Shown: positions 1-5,011 of the stretch, piece by piece
Numbering within the stretch: position 1 is the stretch's first letter
Layout of the letters: each line of letters starts with the position of its first letter
Origin: a candidate division WWE3 bacterium
GTDB lineage: Bacteria > Patescibacteriota > 4484-211 > JAGQKX01
Assembly (NCBI GenBank): GCA_020429905.1
Contig: JAGQKX010000053.1
Span: 1-5,158 of the forward strand
Length of the DNA: 5,158 bases
Direction: 5' to 3'
Notes under the pieces: model-generated
Database searches by the model: none
What the model was told of the DNA's origin: nothing
The model's input: only the letters and a program-made list of their open reading frames with translations
Position numbers and translations under genes: made by a program

Positions 1-528
1 ATCAATACTCCCCTTAAAGCATCTGTAATTCATCGGCTTCCATGGTTAATTCTAGGGCTCGTTGGAGGTATTGCGGCAGCGAAGATCGTCGAAGTATTCG
101 AAGTGACATTGAGTCAAAATATTATTTTGGCAGCGTTCATTCCACTCATTGTCTATATGGGTGACGCGGTAGGGACTCAAATGGAGGCATTTATTATTAG
201 AGATTTGTCACTTAACCCCAAATTATCGATTTTGAAATATTTTTCTAAACAGCTGATGGTCGTACTTTCATTGGGAATTATTAGTGCAATTATGGTCTAT
301 CTGACTACAATTCTTATCTATGGCACCTCCACAATCGCGGCAATTTTATCGATTTCAATGTTTTTTGCCATTCTCTCGTCGGTGATAACGGGTCTTTTTG
401 TGCCGTATATTTTTGGTAAAATGAATTTCGATCCTGCAAATGCAAGCGGCCCCATTGCGACAATTCTTCAGGATTTAATGAGTGTCTCGATTTATTTTGC
501 AGCAGCGCACATTCTTCTGCAAATGTAG
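1..528 (+). CDS. MgtE-family divalent cation (Mg2+) transporter, C-terminal membrane domain, 5' truncated
   Basis: The reading frame is open from the first base, so the start and any N-terminal cytoplasmic/CBS domains lie outside the window; 175 residues remain. They match the five-helix membrane domain of the MgtE/SLC41 family, which conducts Mg2+ across the cytoplasmic membrane. Fragment residues 12-16 (RLPWL) mark the entry to the first helix. Residues 54-60 (GDAVGTQ) occupy the conserved GGNxGTQ position, followed by an Arg (R67) as usual. Residues 144-151 (DPANASGP) and D158 in the last helix match the C-terminal DPAxASGP...D pattern. By its distance from the C-terminus, D158 probably corresponds to the pore Asp of characterised MgtE. 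The GGN to GDA change is unusual for classical MgtE but sits in an otherwise well-kept motif, so this may be a subgroup. An internal GTG at 103 is in frame but falls between helices 1 and 2 and is not a likely start. The next gene begins one base after the stop (TAG-T-ATG), suggesting an operon. The family is firm; Mg2+ specificity is inferred. Confidence 0.88.
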   Translation: MNTPLKASVIHRLPWLILGLVGGIAAAKIVEVFEVTLSQNIILAAFIPLIVYMGDAVGTQMEAFIIRDLSLNPKLSILKYFSKQLMVVLSLGIISAIMVYLTTILIYGTSTIAAILSISMFFAILSSVITGLFVPYIFGKMNFDPANASGPIATILQDLMSVSIYFAAAHILLQM

Positions 529-529
529 T

Positions 530-1003
530 ATGTCTTCTCGCCAAACCAAAACATTGTTTTTTCTGAGGATAGTCATCGCTTGGATATTTATTTACGCTGG
601 CTATGCTAAAGTAATTACCTATTTCACTGATGCCCCAGACTGGAGCGCTACCTCGTTTTTAACGCACGTATCGGGTCCGTTTGCGCAAACATTCAATAGT
701 TTGGCGAGTAATAAAATGATTGATTATTTGAATGCCTATGGCGCATTGGCTATCGGGTTAGGTTTGTTGACTGGTACGCTGTTTAGAGCGGCAGCGTTTT
801 TTGGGTGTTTGTTGATGGGACTATACTGGTTGGCAGGGTTCCCTCCCGAACATTCTTTATTAATTGATGAGCATATTGTCTATATTTCGGTTCTTCTCGT
901 GTTATCGGTTTTTGCTGCTGGTCGTACCTGGGGTTTAGATACGTGGATAGAGAAGTTGGAATTTATAAAAAAATATCCCGGACTACGGCGTTTTCTCGGC
1001 TAA
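530..1003 (+). CDS. DoxX-like / TQO small subunit DoxD-like membrane protein
   Basis: This 157-residue protein has four hydrophobic segments at about residues 8-31, 64-81, 84-103 and 112-132, the size and topology of the DoxX/DoxD family. The first helix carries the family-like pattern LR...AWIFIYAGYAKV (residues 12-28), in which an Arg starts the helix and an A/G-x-x-K pair ends it. The second pair of helices begins with a Gly/Ala-rich stretch (GALAIGLGLLTG, 71-82) and an Arg. Members sit in the cytoplasmic membrane; some are linked to thiosulfate:quinone oxidoreductase or oxidative stress, but most have no known reaction, so none is claimed. ATG 530 is chosen because it follows the upstream TAG by one base, which favours translational coupling; no Shine-Dalgarno is present. 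An in-frame GTG at 482 has AGGA eight bases before it. It would only add 16 non-membrane residues read from inside the transporter gene. The 3' end overlaps the opposing HAD gene by 21 bases. Confidence 0.82.
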   Translation: MSSRQTKTLFFLRIVIAWIFIYAGYAKVITYFTDAPDWSATSFLTHVSGPFAQTFNSLASNKMIDYLNAYGALAIGLGLLTGTLFRAAAFFGCLLMGLYWLAGFPPEHSLLIDEHIVYISVLLVLSVFAAGRTWGLDTWIEKLEFIKKYPGLRRFLG

Positions 1004-1474
1004 TGCACATAATTTTTCAAGATCATTTTTAAGTTTTTCTAACGACTCAAATTGTACCCCCCAAAGTCCTGCCTCCTGTGCAGCAGTTACATTTCGCTCG
1101 CTATCGTCAATGAAAGCTATCTCGGATGGATCTTGATGTAATATTTGAGTCAAATACGTATACCCAGCTGGATCATTCTTTTTGATACCTAATTCTTCAG
1201 CTGAAAAAATTCCTTGAAACACATGGGCAATATATTCTTGGACCTGAGGATCATTCTGAATCACACTAGAAGTAAAAATATGAAGGGAATAATTTCGAGC
1301 CAGAATGGCGTAGTATTCCAAAACATCCAAATCTAATTGGAAATAAGAGAAGAAATCAAAATCAGGAGAATCAGAATTTACCTTGGCGTATAAGCCATTG
1401 AGTGAATCAGTATAGTTCCTATCCTTCGGATACAGTAATACATAGGAGAAATCAGTGATTATTGTTTTAATCAT
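983..1474 (-). CDS. HAD-superfamily hydrolase (haloacid dehalogenase-like phosphatase)
   Basis: This is a 163-residue cytosolic protein with the four HAD motifs in order. Motif I is ITDFSYVL with the nucleophile D8, motif II is IFTSS with T68, motif III is K98 or K99 in GIKKNDPAGY, and motif IV is the acidic pair D123-D124 in IAFIDDSERNV, followed by the typical AAQEAG helix. Residues 14-60 form a short helical cap, as in small subfamily I enzymes. HAD enzymes usually hydrolyse phosphate esters through an aspartyl-phosphate intermediate; the substrate cannot be read from the sequence. The position two residues after the nucleophile, normally Asp and the general acid, is Ser (S10). Relatives with Gly there exist, so this is a variant rather than proof of inactivity. 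The ATG lacks a Shine-Dalgarno (TCTCTGT precedes it), and only a poor -10 candidate (CATTGT, six bases upstream) is visible. The gene is divergent from the propeller gene and convergent with, and overlapping, the DoxX-like gene. Confidence 0.83.
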   Translation of the reverse strand: MIKTIITDFSYVLLYPKDRNYTDSLNGLYAKVNSDSPDFDFFSYFQLDLDVLEYYAILARNYSLHIFTSSVIQNDPQVQEYIAHVFQGIFSAEELGIKKNDPAGYTYLTQILHQDPSEIAFIDDSERNVTAAQEAGLWGVQFESLEKLKNDLEKLCALAEKTP

Positions 1475-1585
1475 ACAGAGACAATGGTATCACAAGAAGC
1501 AAGTCCTTAAGGTAACAGGTAAATTAAAATCCCGATTCGAAGAAATGCTTGTCAGACACTTCTTCTTCCGCTATTCTGTGTATAG
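1475..1585. other. Divergent intergenic spacer between HAD and propeller genes
   Basis: This 111-base non-coding gap lies between two divergent start codons. It contains a good promoter reading right (described separately), an A-rich tract around 1520-1530 that could act as an UP-like element, and an 8-bp perfect palindrome CCTTAAGG at 1505-1512. Reading left toward the HAD gene, only weak -10 candidates are visible (CATTGT and GATACC on the minus strand). No RNA gene or hairpin terminator was seen. Confidence 0.6.
1549..1577 (+). promoter_or_regulatory. Sigma70-type promoter of the propeller gene, placed for a leaderless transcript
   Basis: TTGTCA at 1549-1554 (five of six matches to TTGACA) is followed by an ideal 17-base spacer and TATTCT at 1572-1577 (four of six matches to TATAAT). 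The -10 box ends eight bases before the ATG at 1586, so transcription should begin at or within about two bases of the start codon. There is no Shine-Dalgarno in that space, which agrees with leaderless translation. The boxes are seen directly; the transcription start is inferred. Confidence 0.7.
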
Positions 1586-3829
1586 ATGAATCGTTATTTA
1601 AAGATTGCCTTGTTAACGGTGTTTTTCTTTGTCGCTTCAACGACGTTCGTTTATGCCGACGGGCTTGATTATCTCGAAATTGACCCAGGGACTCCTCAGG
1701 CAACATTACCGCTCGATAGAGTAATCAATCATCAATTCGATGTTACAAATACCAGTGACCAATACCAAGAAATATTTTTCTCGATCTATGTCGTTGATAC
1801 CGAGCAAGAAATTGTTGGTTGGCCTCAGCCCCAAGTTTTATATCTAGATCCAGGTGAGACTAAGACTGTACAAACATTTTTAGATGAAAATTGGGGCAGA
1901 CTCGACAAAGAATCATCAGGTGATCAAAGTAGAACCGTTGAGTGGCGGTTCGAAAACCAATCTTCCGGAGAAACTCGTACTGAGACGGTGACCTATCAGG
2001 TTGATGTGTTGGATACGGATTCAATTTCTGGCGACCTGATTCTGACTGGAACGCTTATTGACCACGATAATATGCCCGTTGGTGATGTTCCAGTTGTATT
2101 GACTACAGGAAATTGGTCAACGACGGTGACGAGTGCAGCGGATGGCTCATTCACCTTCCCCGGAGTACCGACACGAGATGATTGGATGATCTATGCCCGA
2201 CAAACTTCAGAAACTAGCGGCCAAATGACCGAACCACAGGACCAAACCGACTGTGATCCGCCACCCGCCCCTTGTAATCAACCACCAGTGACAGAAGGGC
2301 AAGAACAGACATCAGGATGGTTTGTTACTGATGCATATGCTCATGAAACGGTTGGTGAAGGTGGTTTTGGGTTTGTCTATGTTGATCCAGAAAAGACAAA
2401 TTACGTTATTGAACTACAAGCACCCGAAGATAAAGCCCAATATAGCATTGATCAAACAGTAAAAACGGATATCGGTTTTTGGAAGGGTGATACAGATGCC
2501 TTGGGCAAATACATATTGCTGATCAATGGAATGGAAAATTGGTCTGGGCAGGACAAAACAGCATCCAAACTGTATCTCTATTCGATTGACGGTAAATTGA
2601 TTTGGACGTATGAGATGGGTTATGAAGGCTGGGGAGCAGACCTTTCTGAAGATGGTACGTATGCCGCCTTCACGACTTCTAATCCAACCCATTCATTTGG
2701 TGTTATTGATGTAGCTACCGGAAATCCGGTTTGGACCAAAAATTCTTCAGATTACGCAGATGGTCTTAGAATGCCAAGCAGTGAAGGTGGTATTGATAGC
2801 AAGGAGGTAACTATTTCACCTGATAACAAATATCTAGCTGTTGGTCATGGTGGTGGGGCGATCGTGGTCTTTGATCTTCTCACGGGAGATTTTGTCTGGA
2901 AGACAGATTTGAAGGGGCAAGTCAGAAGGATCATTTTTGATGAGGAATCCAAATATATATATGCAGGTTCCGGAGATGGAAATGCATATAAGTTATCAAT
3001 CGATGACGGATCGGTTGTCTGGAAAGCTGATATTGGAGCGTGGCCATTTGTGGACGCATTTACCTTATCCAAAGACGGTTCATATCTAGCTTCCGGAAGT
3101 AAATTAGGGCATGTCACCGTGATCCAGACAGAGACCGGAGACCAACTTTGGCAATACCACCAAAAAGGAACGGCTTCTTGGGTAGCATTCTCACCAGATG
3201 GAGAATATTTATTTGCCGGGGGTGGAGGACAATACGCCAGTACGCTATATGATGCAAAAACTGGACAACGGCTTTGGTCGCTCAATCGGTATTCTCATCA
3301 AGGAACGTTTTCTGCTGATGGAAAATATATTTATGTGGGTGATTCAGATGTGGTTGTAGTCGATTTGAATGGTAATATTTTAGACACGATAACCAGTCCC
3401 ACAGCTTCTGAAGGTACATCAAACGGCCAATTTACCTATGTCTCGGCTGACGGGGGGACCGTTGTGTTCACAAAACGCGATCTTAAAGCCAATTCCGTAA
3501 GTCTTATTTTTGCTAAAGGCAGTATTGTCGGTTACGGTGAGGAATTTGATCAACCTGTTGACCAACTGGATGGACGGGCAAACGCCCTTAAACTGCCCTC
3601 AATTCAGACATTACGTCTTATTGGTGCAGGGTTTATAGGAGTCATATTCCTAATTTTAGTTTTGATTGTTATAAAAATTACGCGTCGAAAAATGCGTAAG
3701 TCACCTGCCGAAGACATAGAAGTAACGGGGCCATTTTCTGAGGAAGTGAAAAAAGAACTTGAAGAACAATATCAAAAAGAAACGCAGAAGAAGTCGAAAA
3801 AGAAATCCAGCAAACAATCGCCGGACTAA
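1586..3829 (+). CDS. Exported membrane-anchored PQQ/WD40-like beta-propeller protein with Ig-like and CnaB-like domains
   Basis: The 747-residue product has a signal peptide (residues 1-24: basic N-terminus, hydrophobic core, cleavage likely after VYA). Residues about 30-142 look like an Ig-like beta domain. Residues about 148-205 have the carboxypeptidase-regulatory/CnaB pattern (GTLIDxxxxPVGDVPV...ADGSFTFPGVP). A linker at 212-245 is rich in Pro, Gln and Thr and holds two Cys (C223, C230). Residues about 326-630 form some seven propeller repeats, each with a D-x-x-T/D-G-x-x-x-W strand and an SxDGxYLA-type strand; the repeat tryptophans are W340, W383, W438, W479, W522 and W564. A transmembrane helix spans about 676-698 and is followed by RRKMRK and a Lys/Glu-rich tail. 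The predicted topology is a type I protein with a large outer part and a roughly 50-residue cytoplasmic tail. No catalytic residues are recognised. Plausible roles are ligand binding, envelope scaffolding or sensing, all inferred. The gene is monocistronic, with convergent and divergent neighbours. ATG 1586 is chosen because the signal peptide begins there. Confidence 0.85.
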   Translation: MNRYLKIALLTVFFFVASTTFVYADGLDYLEIDPGTPQATLPLDRVINHQFDVTNTSDQYQEIFFSIYVVDTEQEIVGWPQPQVLYLDPGETKTVQTFLDENWGRLDKESSGDQSRTVEWRFENQSSGETRTETVTYQVDVLDTDSISGDLILTGTLIDHDNMPVGDVPVVLTTGNWSTTVTSAADGSFTFPGVPTRDDWMIYARQTSETSGQMTEPQDQTDCDPPPAPCNQPPVTEGQEQTSGWFVTDAYAHETVGEGGFGFVYVDPEKTNYVIELQAPEDKAQYSIDQTVKTDIGFWKGDTDALGKYILLINGMENWSGQDKTASKLYLYSIDGKLIWTYEMGYEGWGADLSEDGTYAAFTTSNPTHSFGVIDVATGNPVWTKNSSDYADGLRMPSSEGGIDSKEVTISPDNKYLAVGHGGGAIVVFDLLTGDFVWKTDLKGQVRRIIFDEESKYIYAGSGDGNAYKLSIDDGSVVWKADIGAWPFVDAFTLSKDGSYLASGSKLGHVTVIQTETGDQLWQYHQKGTASWVAFSPDGEYLFAGGGGQYASTLYDAKTGQRLWSLNRYSHQGTFSADGKYIYVGDSDVVVVDLNGNILDTITSPTASEGTSNGQFTYVSADGGTVVFTKRDLKANSVSLIFAKGSIVGYGEEFDQPVDQLDGRANALKLPSIQTLRLIGAGFIGVIFLILVLIVIKITRRKMRKSPAEDIEVTGPFSEEVKKELEEQYQKETQKKSKKKSSKQSPD

Positions 3830-3850
3830 TTCCCCATAAAAGATTAATGT

Positions 3851-4417
3851 CTAGAACTTAACGGGGATATGCAGTGCATCTTCATTTTCTTCTAAGCCAG
3901 AGGGGTTCGCCTTATTTAAAATTAGTTTTCCAGTTTTGGTTGTTGGCTGTGAGAACGTCAAAATTCCCGAAAAAGCTACAAATTCTTCAGTCTGCCAATC
4001 ACGAATTGCTTTGACTGTTGATTTGCCTAAACTATTTCCATTCGCATCAGTAAGTTCGACCGAAAAAATTCCTTCAAAATACCAACTGCCGCGAGCTTGT
4101 CCAGCGATAGTAATTGGGCTCGTAACCGTTTGATTAGGACGAGGAGATTGAATCAAGATCGTTTCGATTTTTTCGAGCTCGTTACCAATATCTTCCGTAA
4201 ATGTCTGATCATTGACTCGGCATTGACGTGGGTAGGACTCAAGGATGGGGTTGCCTGCCGTGACACATTCTTCAAAGCTAGAAACATTTTCACCGTCGTA
4301 TGAGGATGGGAAGGGGTCACTAGAATCACGAGTGAAGAATACTGCTGTCATGAAAATTGCCGTCAGCAGGAGAACCAAAAATGCACTAGATAAAAATCGA
4401 TTGATAAGCTTTTCCAC
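3851..4417 (-). CDS. Membrane-anchored Gmad2 immunoglobulin-like domain protein
   Basis: This 188-residue protein has an N-terminal hydrophobic segment (about 9-28) after a short basic start, which acts as a signal anchor or uncleaved signal peptide, so the rest lies outside the membrane. Residues 47-76 hold a compact motif with two Cys (C51, C66) in the form FEECVTAGNPILE...PRQC, ending in TFTED; they could pair as a disulfide. Residues 90-188 match the Gmad2 domain: SPRPNQTVTSP, then GQARGSWYFEG, then ELTDANG, then RDWQTEEFVAF, and a C-terminal NPSG...HIPVKF. Gmad2 is an Ig-like fold found in spore-germination proteins of Firmicutes and in many small envelope proteins elsewhere; its ligand is unknown. 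The start is GTG at 4417; no ATG offers a better anchor and there is no Shine-Dalgarno. A -10 box ends six bases upstream. The stop lies 21 bases from the stop of the propeller gene, convergent, with no terminator between them. Confidence 0.85.
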   Translation of the reverse strand: MEKLINRFLSSAFLVLLLTAIFMTAVFFTRDSSDPFPSSYDGENVSSFEECVTAGNPILESYPRQCRVNDQTFTEDIGNELEKIETILIQSPRPNQTVTSPITIAGQARGSWYFEGIFSVELTDANGNSLGKSTVKAIRDWQTEEFVAFSGILTFSQPTTKTGKLILNKANPSGLEENEDALHIPVKF

Positions 4418-4423
4418 GGATCT

Positions 4424-4452
4424 ATTTTATCTCGAGATTAGCAAATTAGAAA
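4424..4452 (-). promoter_or_regulatory. Promoter of the Gmad2 gene, placed for a leaderless transcript
   Basis: On the minus strand, TAAAAT (plus-strand 4424-4429; five of six matches to TATAAT) lies six bases before the GTG start at 4417. That is the usual distance from a -10 box to the first transcribed base, so the mRNA would begin at the GTG itself. The partner -35, TTTCTA at 4447-4452 with a 17-base spacer, is weak (three of six). A 10-bp palindrome abuts the -10 box. Confidence 0.5.
4429..4438. repeat. 10-bp perfect palindrome in the Gmad2 promoter spacer
   Basis: ATCTCGAGAT reads the same on both strands and lies between the proposed -10 and -35 of the Gmad2 gene, sharing one base with the -10. 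The position would suit an operator, but a palindrome this short can arise by chance, and no regulator is identified. Confidence 0.35.
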
Positions 4453-4493
4453 TATGTACAAAAAAGTAAGGCTACAAGATGGTATTTTAGCAC

Positions 4494-4521
4494 TTGGCTA
4501 ATACAGATCATTTAGTACAAT
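4494..4521 (+). promoter_or_regulatory. Sigma70-type promoter of the PNPOx-like/response-regulator operon
   Basis: TTGGCT at 4494-4499 (four of six) and TACAAT at 4516-4521 (five of six) are separated by 16 bases. Transcription would start near 4528, giving a leader of about 13 bases before ATG 4541. Unlike the two leaderless candidates, this leader holds a weak purine-rich site (AAAAGAAG, about 4525-4532) about eight bases before the ATG. Confidence 0.55.
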
Positions 4522-4541
4522 AATAAAAGAAGTACGTACTA
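4513..4541. repeat. Inverted repeat TAGTAC-N17-GTACTA with central AGTACGTACT palindrome
   Basis: TAGTAC at 4513-4518 overlaps the -10 box, and its exact inverse GTACTA at 4536-4541 runs into the start codon. The second arm is also part of the 10-bp perfect palindrome AGTACGTACT at 4531-4540. Three AGTAC/GTACT units thus flank the transcription start, a layout that would suit an operator. Function is inferred only. Confidence 0.35.
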
Positions 4542-5011
4542 TGTATCAGGAACACACTCCAAGCGAGGTGCTAGAATTTTTGAGAAACGTTTCAGTCATG
4601 TCGATAGCTGTTGCTCATGAAAATGATCCAATTTCTTCTGTTGTTATTTTTGCCGTTGATGACGACTTCAAAATGTATTTTACTTCCAGAAAAGATAGTT
4701 TTAAGGCCAAGGCGTTACAAAATAATCCTAAAATAAGCTATTCCGTTTGGGAACACGATCAGATGCTGGTGCAGGGGGCAGGTACGGTAACCCAGATCAC
4801 GGACTCTGAAGTTTACGATCTATCTTTAGATAAAATAATTGATGCTGTGAGCCATTTGAAAGATTTTTGGCCGCCCATCCTCCGGATCGAAGGAGATGAC
4901 TACGTTGTTTACGAAATTGTACCTCATTGGTTGAGAGTTTTAGATCTAACTCGGAAAACCGTTTCTGAAGACAAACCACCATTTACCGAAATACCACTAG
5001 CAACTCAATGA
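4541..5011 (+). CDS. Pyridoxamine 5'-phosphate oxidase family (FMN-binding split-barrel) protein
   Basis: The 156-residue product resembles small PNPOx-like split-barrel proteins. An N-terminal helix (about 7-16) precedes strands VMSIAVAHENDP (19-30) and SSVVIFAVDDDFKMYFTSR (32-50). Next comes the characteristic S/T-R-x-x-S-x-K-x-x-x-L-x-x-N-P segment (49-63; K55, N62, P63), in which the basic residues usually contact the flavin phosphate in this fold, then a strand ending VQGAGTVTQI (77-86). Such proteins bind FMN or related flavins (F420 or heme in some relatives) as dimers and reduce or bind varied substrates. True vitamin B6 oxidase is unlikely, because the protein is shorter than PdxH and lacks a recognisable PdxH C-terminal substrate motif. 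It is presumably cytosolic. ATG 4541 is supported by the promoter, the weak purine-rich site and the alignment of the first helix. The last four bases (ATGA) overlap the start of the response regulator, indicating one operon. Confidence 0.8.
   Translation: MYQEHTPSEVLEFLRNVSVMSIAVAHENDPISSVVIFAVDDDFKMYFTSRKDSFKAKALQNNPKISYSVWEHDQMLVQGAGTVTQITDSEVYDLSLDKIIDAVSHLKDFWPPILRIEGDDYVVYEIVPHWLRVLDLTRKTVSEDKPPFTEIPLATQ

Larger units (their letters stand above)
4418..4540. other. Divergent intergenic spacer between Gmad2 and PNPOx-like genes
   Basis: This 123-base AT-rich gap carries a promoter for each flanking gene. It also holds several short inverted repeats: ATCTCGAGAT at 4429-4438, TTAGC-N5-GCTAA at 4487-4501 overlapping the rightward -35, and AGTACGTACT at 4531-4540. 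No open reading frame of note or structured RNA was recognised. Confidence 0.6.

Noticed and set aside
482..529. Earlier GTG start for the DoxX-like gene with AGGA eight bases upstream.
   Set aside because: The added 16 residues are read from inside the conserved last helix of the transporter gene and do not resemble a DoxX N-terminus; ATG 530 next to the TAG is a better fit, though the GTG cannot be fully excluded.
314..544. Minus-strand open frame of 76 codons under the transporter gene.
   Set aside because: It overlaps the conserved MgtE helices on the other strand, and its translation is basic and low in hydrophobic structure, with no recognisable motif.
1505..1512. CCTTAAGG palindrome in the HAD/propeller spacer as an operator.
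   Set aside because: It is only eight bases, does not extend on either side, and lies upstream of the -35 box without a second copy nearby.
1524..1706. Minus-strand open frame of 60 codons crossing the propeller start.
   Set aside because: It covers the propeller promoter and signal peptide region on the opposite strand and shows no domain or start signal.
2414..3285. Minus-strand open frames of 92 and 146 codons under the propeller gene.
   Set aside because: The plus-strand repeats account for this DNA; the antisense translations look like mirror images of the repeats, rich in Pro, Ser and Cys, with no family pattern.
3830..3870. Possible terminator between the propeller and Gmad2 stops (TCCCC at 3831-3835 with a GGGGA downstream).
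   Set aside because: The arms are only five bases with a loop of more than 25 bases and no T-run on either strand, and the second arm lies inside the Gmad2 coding sequence.
3936..4469. Three open frames on the plus strand (65, 68 and 74 codons).
   Set aside because: They lie opposite the Gmad2 gene, whose protein has a clear domain match; their translations have no recognisable domain or upstream signal.
4797..4982. Minus-strand open frame of 61 codons under the PNPOx-like gene.
   Set aside because: It is antisense to a gene with a clear family match, and no start signal or domain is seen.
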